From Lewinellaceae bacterium (GTDB taxonomy: Bacteria; Bacteroidota; Bacteroidia; Chitinophagales; Saprospiraceae): 64,000 nucleotides of DNA. Positions within the stretch are counted from its first letter, which is position 1, and each line of letters starts with the position of its first letter. The stretch lies in assembly GCA_020636075.1 (NCBI GenBank), contig JACJYO010000005.1, positions 434,001 to 498,000 on the forward strand. The letters run 5' to 3'. The translations under genes were made by a program, and so were the position numbers. The notes under the pieces were generated by a model. That model worked only from the letters and a program-made list of their open reading frames with translations, searched no databases and had not been told where the DNA came from. This document shows positions 25,284 to 34,127 of this stretch, piece by piece.

Positions 25284-26072
25284 ATGGGAAAGTTGACCTT
25301 ATCCAATGCCGATATTGAAATTCTCAACTCCAAAATCGGACTGAAGCATTTGCTGTCGGATAAAAAACTGAATTATGAAAAAGCGCTGCGGTTGGCAAGC
25401 CATGAGCTGCAGCTCCGCGGGTTGCAAACGGAATTGATCAAGCTGCAAAACTGGGTGATCAAGGAGCAGAAAAAAATCGTCATCCTGTTTGAAGGCAGAG
25501 ATGCTGCGGGCAAAGGCGGCGCCATACGAAGAATTACGGCGCATATTAACCCCCGGTTTTACCGCATCATTGCCTTGCCCAAACCTACGATCGAAGAAGC
25601 CGGGCAGTGGTATTTTCAGCGGTATGTCAACCACTTGCCCAAACCCGGGGAGATGGTTTTTTTCGATCGCAGCTGGTACAACCGTGCTGTGGTGGAACCC
25701 GTGAACAAGTTTTGTACAAAAGCGGAGTACAAGCAATTTATGGGACAGGTGAATCAGTTTGAACGGATGATCGTGGAGTCGGGCAGTTATTTTATCAAAT
25801 TCTATTTTTCCATTTCAAAGCAGGAACAAGCCAAACGTTTCGCCGACATCAAGGCTAGCCCGCTGAAACGCTGGAAAATGACGCCTGTGGACGAACGCGC
25901 ACAGGAATTGTGGGACCAGTATACCCGGTATAAAGAGCGGATGTTTGCCAAAACCAATACGGCGCTATGCCCCTGGATCGTGATCGATGCCAACAAAAAA
26001 AACGATGCCCGCCTGGCTGCAACCCAGCATATTTTGACAACAATCCCCTATGCGGAAACCGAATCGATCTAG
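25284..26072 (+). CDS. ppk2: Polyphosphate kinase 2 family protein (second of two)
   Basis: The 262-residue protein carries the same landmarks as its neighbour: LFEGRDAAGKGGAIRR, EMVFFDRSWYNRAVVEPVNKF and SPLKRWKMTPVDERA. The two are clear tandem paralogues that have diverged substantially, mainly at the ends. They may differ in nucleotide specificity or in the preferred direction of the reaction. The start at MGKLTLSNADIE (25284) is favoured because the in-frame alternatives at 25221 and 25239 overlap the first gene. Confidence 0.92.
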   Translation: MGKLTLSNADIEILNSKIGLKHLLSDKKLNYEKALRLASHELQLRGLQTELIKLQNWVIKEQKKIVILFEGRDAAGKGGAIRRITAHINPRFYRIIALPKPTIEEAGQWYFQRYVNHLPKPGEMVFFDRSWYNRAVVEPVNKFCTKAEYKQFMGQVNQFERMIVESGSYFIKFYFSISKQEQAKRFADIKASPLKRWKMTPVDERAQELWDQYTRYKERMFAKTNTALCPWIVIDANKKNDARLAATQHILTTIPYAETESI

Positions 26073-26075
26073 CCT

Positions 26076-26537
26076 TTACAAAGGCAATTCCATGACGGGT
26101 AAAAACCGGCCGGGGATGCTGCTTTCGCGTTGACCGGTGACGACAAATCCCTGCTTCAGATAAAATGCAGTGGCATGCGGATCGGATTCCAGCCAGAGCA
26201 CCTTTGCGCCGAGCGCGTTGCATTGTTGCTTTGCGTATTCCAACAGGTTTTTCCCAAAACCCTTCCCGATATGCTTCGGCAAAACGAACAGATTTTCCAG
26301 TTTGAACCGGCCATTTTCACCCGGATGCAACGAAATGTAGGCCAAAACGGTGTCGCCGGAAACCAGTTTGAAAACCAGAAATTCTTCAATGTATGCCGGT
26401 GAAATGGTGAGTTCGTCGGCCCATAGTTCCAATTGGGTTTTGCTGTAACCCCAATATGCTTTGGACGCTTTTGTGATTTGTGTCAATACCCCGGCATCGG
26501 CAGGCAGTGCGCGACAAATTTGAAGAGGCCCGGGCAT
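26076..26537 (-). CDS. GNAT-family N-acetyltransferase
   Basis: The 153-residue protein shows a GNAT fold: LENLFVLPKHIGKGFGKNLL contains the acetyl-CoA-binding V-x(5)-G-x-G-K/xA-type motif A, and ATAFYLKQGFVVTGQRESSIPGRFLPVMEL is the typical C-terminal part. The acceptor is unknown. It lies 3 bp from aroQ on the same strand and is probably cotranscribed with it; it converges tightly with the second PPK2 gene. Confidence 0.88.
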   Translation of the reverse strand: MPGPLQICRALPADAGVLTQITKASKAYWGYSKTQLELWADELTISPAYIEEFLVFKLVSGDTVLAYISLHPGENGRFKLENLFVLPKHIGKGFGKNLLEYAKQQCNALGAKVLWLESDPHATAFYLKQGFVVTGQRESSIPGRFLPVMELPL

Positions 26538-26540
26538 CTT

Positions 26541-26978
26541 TCAGGCGGGCGCAGTGCCCAGTTTTTTTTGCAAAAAACTTATAGCCAGGGCATAGCCTTC
26601 AAGGCCCAACCCGACAATACTCCCGACACATTTTGCCGACAAATACGAATGGTGCCGGAATGTTTCACGGGCATGTACATTGCTGATATGCACTTCAACA
26701 ACGGGGGTTTGAATGGCAGCCACTGCGTCGGCAATAGCGATGGAAGTGTGGCTGTAGGCGCCGGCGTTGAGCACGATGCCGTCGGCGGCCGTGCCAGCAT
26801 TGTGCAGGTGGTCTAAAATGGCGCCTTCGTGGTTGCTTTGAACGTATTCCAGGTGAATGCCGCTAAAGCGCGACCTTAATTCGTTAAAATAGGTCTCGAA
26901 GTTTTGGGAACCGTAAATTTCCGGTTCGCGGCTACCCAACAAATTCAGGTTCGGGCCGTTGATAATCAAAATATGCAT
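26541..26978 (-). CDS. aroQ: 3-dehydroquinate dehydratase, type II
   Basis: The 145-residue protein begins MHILIINGPNLNLLGSREPEIYG, containing the flexible-loop Arg and the catalytic Tyr of type II dehydroquinases. QSNHEGAILDHLH, LNAGAYSHTSIAI and VVEVHISNVHARETFR complete the active site. The enzyme dehydrates 3-dehydroquinate in the shikimate pathway to chorismate. Length is normal. A GNAT gene follows 3 bp downstream. Confidence 0.96.
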   Translation of the reverse strand: MHILIINGPNLNLLGSREPEIYGSQNFETYFNELRSRFSGIHLEYVQSNHEGAILDHLHNAGTAADGIVLNAGAYSHTSIAIADAVAAIQTPVVEVHISNVHARETFRHHSYLSAKCVGSIVGLGLEGYALAISFLQKKLGTAPA

Positions 26979-27011
26979 GCTGTCAAAAGTAGTGTTTAAC
27001 CGTGGAAAAAG

Positions 27012-27019
27012 TAGTTTTG
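27012..27019 (+). promoter_or_regulatory. Bacteroidota -7 box upstream of the secreted 486-residue protein
   Basis: TAGTTTTG fits TANNTTTG and lies 64 bp before the ATG at 27084, in the divergent gap with aroQ. Confidence 0.45.
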
Positions 27020-27083
27020 TACATGCGTATTTTGAAATTTGAAATTGACCTTCAGAACATCGTTACCACCCAAATGCAGGATC

Positions 27084-28544
27084 ATGAAAAAAGTATATTC
27101 TAGCATTCTCCATTCGTTCAAACAGGTTGGATACACTGCTGTTTTCTTGCTGGCGCTGGCAGGGCCCAGCATGGGGCAGAACAACCTGCATATCTCCGAA
27201 CCGTTGACCCTTCGAAATGATTTTGGGTATGAACTCATCGGTCGTCTGCGGGACCGCATCCTGTTGTTTCGGGACAAGTACGACGAGTTTGAAATTCAGG
27301 CTTTCGACAATCAAATGCGCTTGTCCTGGAACCGGAAGCTCGAAGATATCGACAAAAACGGCATCCAAATCCTGGCCGTGATTGGCGGGCGCAACGATTT
27401 TTCAGTGGTGTACAAACGCCGCAAGCGTGGCACTACAACCCTGCACGTGCATAAGTACGACCCGGGCGCCAACCTGATCGACAGCATGACCGTAAAAGAT
27501 TACGGCGAGCGGATGTTCTCTCCCCCGGCGCTTGAAATTCTGCAAAGTGAAGACCGGAGCTGCCTGGTAGCCATGAATACAGCCGAGCGCACACGCATGG
27601 AATCGGTTTGCTTCCGCCTCGATAAAATGCAGGTCCAGTGGGATAAGGTCATCATGCTGAATGACAACTTTTTCGACTCCAATCTGCGCTCGATGACGCT
27701 GGCAAACAATGGTGATTTTTTCATGATCACCGAGTTGAATAACCGTCGGAGCAAACTCGAATCGCACGAGTATCAGGTACTTCAGGTGCGTGCCAGCGGC
27801 GACCAGACCTACAAAGTGCCGTTGTCCGATTTTCTGACCACGGATGTGCAGTTTCGGTACGACAACCTGAACCGCCAGCTTGTTGGTGTTGGTCTGTACT
27901 CCGATAAAAACCGGGATCGTGCCAATGGCGTGTTTTATGTTCGCATAGTACCTGGTAGGGATATGCCGTTTTTGCGTTATGAAGAGTTCAACGACAAGGT
28001 GATTTCAATTCTTCGGCGCAAAGATGTTTCCGACGACAACAAGGGCATTACCGATGCCAATATCCAGCAGCTGGTGCTTCGGCGCGATGGGGGCGTAATG
28101 GTGGTGATCGAGCGCTATCATGAAATTCAGCGCGGCAGCGGGGCCTCCCGAGGTTTCTGGCGTGACGGCATGCGCCTGGTGCTCGATTATTACTACGATG
28201 ATCTTTTGCTGATGGCTCTAAACCCCGATGGCGAGTTGCACTGGACGACTGTTTTGCATAAAAAACAATATTCGCAGGACGATGAAGCGACTTTTTCCTC
28301 CTATTTCCTGATGCTGAATGAGGAAAATATTCACTTCATGTTCAATGATGAAATTAAATACGAGAACACCTGTAGCGAGTATGTTGTAAATGCCCTGGGT
28401 GAATTTGACCGGAATAGCCTGATGAATACGTTTGGCCAAAGTTTGCGGCTTCGTTTTCGCGATGCGCTCCAACTGAACTCCAGCGAATGCCTGGTGCCTT
28501 CCGAGTTTCGAAATAAATTGCGGTTGGTTCTCTTAAAAATTTGA
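27084..28544 (+). CDS. Secreted protein of unknown function
   Basis: The 486-residue protein has a signal peptide (MKKVYSSILHSFKQVG..LALAGPSMGQ) and then a run of beta-rich segments such as GRLRDRILLFRDKYDEFEIQAFD and LHVHKYDPGANLIDSM, suggesting a repeated-strand (propeller-like) fold. I do not recognise a named family, and no catalytic motif stands out. It is followed after 12 bp by thiL and then murA, so it may be the first gene of that transcription unit. I prefer the ATG at 27084 because it begins a proper signal peptide. Confidence 0.75.
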   Translation: MKKVYSSILHSFKQVGYTAVFLLALAGPSMGQNNLHISEPLTLRNDFGYELIGRLRDRILLFRDKYDEFEIQAFDNQMRLSWNRKLEDIDKNGIQILAVIGGRNDFSVVYKRRKRGTTTLHVHKYDPGANLIDSMTVKDYGERMFSPPALEILQSEDRSCLVAMNTAERTRMESVCFRLDKMQVQWDKVIMLNDNFFDSNLRSMTLANNGDFFMITELNNRRSKLESHEYQVLQVRASGDQTYKVPLSDFLTTDVQFRYDNLNRQLVGVGLYSDKNRDRANGVFYVRIVPGRDMPFLRYEEFNDKVISILRRKDVSDDNKGITDANIQQLVLRRDGGVMVVIERYHEIQRGSGASRGFWRDGMRLVLDYYYDDLLLMALNPDGELHWTTVLHKKQYSQDDEATFSSYFLMLNEENIHFMFNDEIKYENTCSEYVVNALGEFDRNSLMNTFGQSLRLRFRDALQLNSSECLVPSEFRNKLRLVLLKI

Positions 28545-28556
28545 AGATTTGCGCCC

Positions 28557-29573
28557 ATGACTGATGTGAACACCCTTGGCGAGTTCGGCCTGATCGAACA
28601 TTTGACCCAATCATTTCCCATTACCCAACCTTCCACAGTGAAAGCCGTGGGCGACGATGCTGCCGTGGTGGACAACGGCGACTTTTGCACCCTCATTGCC
28701 ACCGATATGTTGGTGGAAGGCATCCATTTCGACCTGGTTTACACGCCACTCAAACATCTCGGCTACAAGGCCGTGGTAGTAAACCTGTCGGATATTTATG
28801 CCATGAACGGGCAACCCCGGCAGATCACCGTTTCCATAGCCATATCCAGCAAATACTCGGTGGAAGCTTTGGAAGATCTGTACGCCGGCATCCGGGCCGC
28901 CTGCGACAGCTATGGTGTTGACCTTATAGGCGGCGATACTACCTCCTCACCTCAGGGTATGGTTATCAGCATCACTGCAATTGGGCAGGGAGAAAAAAAG
29001 CGCCTGAGCTACCGCAGTGGTGCTCGCCCGGGCGACCTGATCTGTATAACCGGCGACCTTGGAGCTGCCTACCTTGGCCTGCAATTGCTCGAGCGCGAAA
29101 AGCGCATCTGGCAGGAGCATCCCGATGTGCAACCCAATCTGGAAGACCAGAAATATATCGTCGGGCGCCAACTCAAGCCCGAGGCACGGCGCGACATGAT
29201 CGATGCCTTCCGCAAAGCTGACCTGGTGCCGACATCCATGATTGATATTTCGGATGGCCTCGCTTCCGAGTTGTTTCATATTTGTAAACAAAGTGGCGTA
29301 GGCGCACTCATTGAAGAAAGTGGAGTGCCCATTCACCCGGATGCGCAAATGATGGCCCTGCAGTTTAAACTCGACCCCATTACCTGCGCGCTCAATGGCG
29401 GGGAAGACTACGAACTGCTGTTCACTATTGATCCTAAGGACACCGAAAAAGTGCGCTTTTTACCCGACATCTATATTGCGGGGGAAATTCTGGAAGCGAA
29501 TGCCGGCATCAAACTAAACACAAAAGGCGGAAAACTTCACGAATTGAAAGCGCAGGGCTGGAAACATTTTTAA
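28557..29573 (+). CDS. thiL: Thiamine-monophosphate kinase
   Basis: The 338-residue protein has the ThiL motifs VKAVGDDAAVVDNG, ATDMLVEGIHFDL, LSDIYAMNGQPRQ, DLIGGDTTSSP, ICITGDLGAAYLGL and MIDISDGLASELFHI. ThiL phosphorylates thiamine monophosphate to the diphosphate cofactor with ATP. Its length is typical. It sits between an uncharacterised secreted protein (12 bp) and murA (15 bp); the downstream transketolase genes of this window use the cofactor but are far away. Confidence 0.95.
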   Translation: MTDVNTLGEFGLIEHLTQSFPITQPSTVKAVGDDAAVVDNGDFCTLIATDMLVEGIHFDLVYTPLKHLGYKAVVVNLSDIYAMNGQPRQITVSIAISSKYSVEALEDLYAGIRAACDSYGVDLIGGDTTSSPQGMVISITAIGQGEKKRLSYRSGARPGDLICITGDLGAAYLGLQLLEREKRIWQEHPDVQPNLEDQKYIVGRQLKPEARRDMIDAFRKADLVPTSMIDISDGLASELFHICKQSGVGALIEESGVPIHPDAQMMALQFKLDPITCALNGGEDYELLFTIDPKDTEKVRFLPDIYIAGEILEANAGIKLNTKGGKLHELKAQGWKHF

Positions 29574-29588
29574 CCATTAATCAACTTC

Positions 29589-30905
29589 ATGCAACTCGAC
29601 TCTTTCGAAGTAACCGGCGGCAACCGCCTGCACGGTGAAATTCAACCCCAAGGTGCAAAAAACGAAGCACTGCAAGTTATTAGCGCGGTGCTGCTCACCG
29701 ACGAACCCATAACCATATCGAACATTCCGGACATTATTGATGTCAACAAATTAATAGACCTGCTACGTGGCCTCGGCGTTACGGTCGAAAAACTGAGCCC
29801 CGACAGCTACCGTTTTTGTGCAGGCACGGTTGATATGAAATACCTCCAATCCGATGAGTTTCTGAAAGACGCGCAGCGCTTGCGCGGTTCGGTTACGTTG
29901 GTCGGTCCCCTGCTAACGCGCTTCGGACGGGCAACACTCCCGAAACCCGGGGGCGACAAGATCGGCCGTCGCCGGTTGGATACGCACTTCCACGGCTTTC
30001 AACAACTGGGCGCTGAATTCAAATACGACGACGAAAAAAACATCTACTACGTGCAGCAACCCAAGCAGGGTTTGCAAGGCACCTACATGCACCTCGATGA
30101 AATTTCGGTGACTGGAACGGCCAATGTCGTGATGGCTGCTGTTTTAGCCAAAGGCAAAACTACGATCTACAATGCCGCCTGTGAGCCGTATGTGCAACAG
30201 CTATGTCGTATGCTGGCTTCCATGGGCGCTCGTATTGATGGTATCGGCTCCAATCTCCTGCATATTGAAGGCGTGGATCAACTTGGCGGAGCGGAGCATC
30301 GTTGTCTGCCCGATATGATTGAGGTGGGTAGTTTTATCGGGCTGGCAGCCATGACCCAGTCGGCCATTACCATAAAAAATGCCGGGGTCGATCACTTGGG
30401 GATCATACCCAGTGTATTCGAACGGCTCGGCATTCAGATCGACCGTCGCGGCGACGATTTGTACATCCCCGCACAGGAACATTACGAGATCAATACGTTC
30501 ATTGATGGCTCCATTCTGACCATTTACGACGCACCGTGGCCTGGCTTTACGCCCGACCTGATGTCGATCGTGCTGGTGGTGGCTACCCAGGCACGGGGGA
30601 GTGTGCTCATTCACCAGAAAATGTTTGAAAGCCGCCTGTTCTTTGTTGACAAACTGATCGACATGGGTGCTCAGATCATTCTTTGCGATCCGCACCGGGC
30701 CACGGTCATCGGGCTTGATCGGCGATCCCAACTTCGCGGCATTGAAATGACCTCTCCGGATATTCGGGCCGGGCAGGCTTTGCTAATCGCAGCCCTTTCG
30801 GCCAAAGGCCGGAGCGTTATTCACAATGCCCACCAGATCGACCGGGGATACCAATATATTGACCAACGGCTGAATGCATTGGGGGCACAGATCAGACGGG
30901 TGTAA
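29589..30905 (+). CDS. murA: UDP-N-acetylglucosamine 1-carboxyvinyltransferase
   Basis: The 438-residue protein (MQLDSFEVTGGNRLHGEI, GAKNEALQVI, LLRGLGV) is MurA, which transfers enolpyruvate to UDP-GlcNAc in the first committed step of peptidoglycan synthesis. In the catalytic loop, the position of the Cys that fosfomycin alkylates (Cys115 of E. coli) is Asp123 (KPGGDKIGRRRLDTH). Cys-to-Asp enzymes are active but insensitive to fosfomycin in other bacteria, so this target should be intrinsically insensitive. It is the last gene of the thiL-murA run. Confidence 0.96.
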   Translation: MQLDSFEVTGGNRLHGEIQPQGAKNEALQVISAVLLTDEPITISNIPDIIDVNKLIDLLRGLGVTVEKLSPDSYRFCAGTVDMKYLQSDEFLKDAQRLRGSVTLVGPLLTRFGRATLPKPGGDKIGRRRLDTHFHGFQQLGAEFKYDDEKNIYYVQQPKQGLQGTYMHLDEISVTGTANVVMAAVLAKGKTTIYNAACEPYVQQLCRMLASMGARIDGIGSNLLHIEGVDQLGGAEHRCLPDMIEVGSFIGLAAMTQSAITIKNAGVDHLGIIPSVFERLGIQIDRRGDDLYIPAQEHYEINTFIDGSILTIYDAPWPGFTPDLMSIVLVVATQARGSVLIHQKMFESRLFFVDKLIDMGAQIILCDPHRATVIGLDRRSQLRGIEMTSPDIRAGQALLIAALSAKGRSVIHNAHQIDRGYQYIDQRLNALGAQIRRV

Positions 30906-30936
30906 TATTTAGCGCTTAATTTTCGTGAAAGCTCCC

Positions 30937-30944
30937 TACCTTTG
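30937..30944 (+). promoter_or_regulatory. Bacteroidota -7 box upstream of pheT
   Basis: TACCTTTG matches TANNTTTG and stands 61 bp before the pheT ATG. Confidence 0.5.
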
Positions 30945-31005
30945 TTTAATTATTTAACCCAGCGTTAAAACGAATTTGAAGTAATCCGCTTGATTTTCAG
31001 AGGAA

Positions 31006-33501
31006 ATGAAGGTTTCGTTGAATTGGATTCGAGAATTTCTCGACCTAGATAAATCGCCCGAAGAAATCGCTGACATACTGACCTCATTGGGGCTTGAAGT
31101 GGAAGGATGGGAAGTGGTAAAGCCCTCGCCGGTAGACCTGGATCAGGTCTGCACCGGGCGGGTGCTTGAATGTGAACGTATTCCTGATACCGATCACCTC
31201 TCGGCAACCAAGGTAGATGTTGGCGACGGCACCATTCGCTCCATTGTGTGCGGTGCGCCCAACGTGGCTGCCGGCCAACTGGTGTTGGTGGCACTTCCCG
31301 GTACAAGTGTATTGAGTAAAGACGGTCAACTGTTCGAAATTGGCGAACGGAAGGTACGTGGTGTCCCCTCTCAGGGGATGATCTGCGCGGAAGATGAACT
31401 TGGTCTGGGGCAGGATCACTCGGGAGTCCTCGTGCTTCCGGATACTACTCCGCTTGGGGTTTCCGCGACACAGTATTTTAAGTTAAACTCCGACGTAATT
31501 TTTGAAATCGGTCTGACGCCTAACCGCGCCGACGCAACGAATCACCTGGGTGTTGCCCGTGATTTGATGGCCTGGGTACGGCACAATGAAAATCCGAACG
31601 CAACGCTTCGGATCAATCATCCGCCTGCGCTGCAATCCGGAAATAAATCACAAGATCCGATTGAGGTGCGGGTTGAAAATACCGAGGCCTGCCAGCGCTA
31701 TACAAGCGTATTGATCCGGGATATAACAGTGCAGGAGAGTCCCGACTGGTTGAAAGAGCGCTTGCTCGCCTTGGGGCAGCGACCGATCAACAATGTGGTG
31801 GATATCACCAACTACGTACGACTCGAACGGGGGCAGCCGCTGCACGCTTTCGATGCCGACCAGATTCAAGGGGGAAAAGTTGTGGTAAAAACACTGCCGG
31901 AGGGTACAGTTTTTAAAAGTCTGGATGAAGTTGACCGAAAGCTCTCTGACCAGGATTTGATTATCTGTGATGGTGCTTCCAACCCGATGTGTATCGGCGG
32001 TGTATTCGGCGGTGCCACCAGTGGCGTTACGGAAGCAACTCAGCATGTATTTCTCGAAAGCGCCCGGTTTAACCCAACCTGGATCCGTCGTTCCATGTTG
32101 CGCCACAACCTGCGCACCGACGCTGCATGGACCTTCGAAAAAGGGGTGGATCCCAATGGCTGCTTGCCTGCTTTGTACCGTGCTGTGGAACTGGTTCTCG
32201 AACTTGCAGGAGGCACCGTTGCTTCAGCGGTTACAGATATCTACCCGGAACCGCTGAAGCCGACCATGATTCCGGTTGAATACCGCCGGGTACATGCGCT
32301 CATCGGTCAGGAAATTCCGAAAGAAACGATTACCGGTATCCTTCAGGCGCTGGAAATAGGCATTGAAAATGCCACGGAAAAAGGATTTACAGCGGTTGTT
32401 CCAACGAACAAACCCGATGTAACCCGTGAAGCGGATATCATTGAAGAAATTCTGCGGGTGTATGGGCTCGATACGGTGCCTATGCCCGGGCTGATGCGTA
32501 CCAGCATGGAAATTTCCCCAAAACCCAATCCGGATGCAGTACGAAACATTGCAGCCGAATTCTTAGCTGCGAATGGCTTTCACGAATGCATGGGCTTGTC
32601 GCTCAGTAATTCGCAGTACTACATTGGCCCGGATGCCTTGCAGCCTGTAGCGAAAGAATCCCTGGTTTTTGTGCACAACACAGCCAACCAGGGGCTCGAC
32701 TGCATGCGCCCTACCCTGTTGTTTGGTGGGCTCGAAATCATCGAACATAACCAAAACCGGCAGAATCCCAATTTGCGCTTGTTTGAATTTGGGAAAACTT
32801 ACTCCGGACCGCTTCCGGTAGCCACAGTGGCGCCTTCCGGGCCACCATCCATCGCCTCGGATAAGCGGGAGGTTTACCGCCTGGCAGTCTATCTGACTGG
32901 TGCGCATAGCCCGGAAAGCTGGCAACCGGAATCAAAATCGATGGTCGATTTTTATACGCTGAAAGCCTTTGTCCAAAACCTGCTTGCCCGGCTTGGGGTG
33001 TCGGGTTTTCAGGAAACAGTGGTGGAGGAGCACCCCTTTCAGATGGCACTGCGTTACCACCGGGGCCCCAAGGAACTGGTAACGGTCGGCCAGGTACAAC
33101 CAGCGATTGTCAGGAAGATGAATATCAAAAGTCCGGTCTTTTTTGCTGATTTTAATTTCGATAATATTTTGGCTGCCTTAGCCTCCGGCAAAATTCACTT
33201 TCAGGAATTAAATAAATTCCCGGTGGTGCGCCGCGATTTAGCTATGGTGCTTGATCGGGCAGTTACTTTTGCTGAAATTCAACAATTAGCCAATAAAACA
33301 GCGAAGAAGCTGCTAAAAGAAACGAACCTGTTTGATGTTTTTGAAGACGAACAAAAAATTGGCGCCGGGAAAAAATCCTATGCAGTGAGTTTTTTGTTTG
33401 AAGACACTGAAAAAACATTGAAAGACAAGGAAATAGACGCCCTCATGCAGCAATTGCAGCAGGCATTTGAACAAAAATTACAAGCAAGTATTCGCAAATA
33501 A
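31006..33501 (+). CDS. pheT: Phenylalanine-tRNA ligase beta subunit
   Basis: The 831-residue protein starts MKVSLNWIREFLDLD and has the full PheT order: an N-terminal region with an EMAP/tRNA-binding OB fold (VCGAPNVAAGQLVLVALPG), B3/4 editing domain, B5 domain, catalytic-like core and the C-terminal ferredoxin-like anticodon-binding domain (KFPVVRRDLAMVLDRAV). With PheS it forms the alpha2beta2 synthetase. pheS is not in the window, which is usual where the two genes are separated. zapA follows after about 210 bp. Confidence 0.96.
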   Translation: MKVSLNWIREFLDLDKSPEEIADILTSLGLEVEGWEVVKPSPVDLDQVCTGRVLECERIPDTDHLSATKVDVGDGTIRSIVCGAPNVAAGQLVLVALPGTSVLSKDGQLFEIGERKVRGVPSQGMICAEDELGLGQDHSGVLVLPDTTPLGVSATQYFKLNSDVIFEIGLTPNRADATNHLGVARDLMAWVRHNENPNATLRINHPPALQSGNKSQDPIEVRVENTEACQRYTSVLIRDITVQESPDWLKERLLALGQRPINNVVDITNYVRLERGQPLHAFDADQIQGGKVVVKTLPEGTVFKSLDEVDRKLSDQDLIICDGASNPMCIGGVFGGATSGVTEATQHVFLESARFNPTWIRRSMLRHNLRTDAAWTFEKGVDPNGCLPALYRAVELVLELAGGTVASAVTDIYPEPLKPTMIPVEYRRVHALIGQEIPKETITGILQALEIGIENATEKGFTAVVPTNKPDVTREADIIEEILRVYGLDTVPMPGLMRTSMEISPKPNPDAVRNIAAEFLAANGFHECMGLSLSNSQYYIGPDALQPVAKESLVFVHNTANQGLDCMRPTLLFGGLEIIEHNQNRQNPNLRLFEFGKTYSGPLPVATVAPSGPPSIASDKREVYRLAVYLTGAHSPESWQPESKSMVDFYTLKAFVQNLLARLGVSGFQETVVEEHPFQMALRYHRGPKELVTVGQVQPAIVRKMNIKSPVFFADFNFDNILAALASGKIHFQELNKFPVVRRDLAMVLDRAVTFAEIQQLANKTAKKLLKETNLFDVFEDEQKIGAGKKSYAVSFLFEDTEKTLKDKEIDALMQQLQQAFEQKLQASIRK

Positions 33502-33714
33502 TATAGCCGCACCGGCTCCTTTCAAACGTGAAAGGAAAAGGGGCCATTTGTGAATAATGTTCCGGGAATACGCGTTAGACGGATCAGAAACACCATTAAA
33601 ACCAGCGCTGGAAAATGTAGGGGCTTGAATTGGAACGGTTTATGCTACTGTTTACGATTCAATATAAGATGATCTGCAAAAAACCAGCGTCTTAATTTTA
33701 CGGCCGATTACATT

Positions 33715-33972
33715 ATGGCATATCAAGCACAATCAACTAATACGATTCAGGTCACCGTCCTGATAGCCGGGCGCCCTTATCTGCTCAATATCAATAAATC
33801 AGATGAGGCGCTGATACACCGCCTGGCCAAAGCGATAAACGACAAAATAGCCGCTTTCCAAGACAGCCAACCGTCGCGTGACCTGCAAGATTGTTTCGCG
33901 CTTGCTTTGCTAACCTACGCCGTAGAATCCCATAGGGCTACGCAGGCCGCCAACCTGACTCCAACCCACTGA
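33715..33972 (+). CDS. zapA: Cell-division protein ZapA
   Basis: The 85-residue protein (IQVTVLIAGRPYLLNINKSDEALIHRLAKAINDKI) matches the short ZapA family of FtsZ-ring stabilisers: an N-terminal beta-hairpin region, then a long dimerising helix. The order pheT-zapA-rny supports the call. The C-terminal helix is somewhat short. Confidence 0.85.
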   Translation: MAYQAQSTNTIQVTVLIAGRPYLLNINKSDEALIHRLAKAINDKIAAFQDSQPSRDLQDCFALALLTYAVESHRATQAANLTPTH

Positions 33973-34127
33973 TCTGTAGTTTCCAAGCGTATTTCCATTT
34001 TCAGTCTAATCAGCAGTATTTCGGGGAAAACCTACCCGGGAGTACTGGTTTTGTTTTTGAGTTTTAAGCGAAAAATACCTTCGCAAGCGATATATATTAT
34101 TTTCTAACGTCTAATATTTAACCAACT

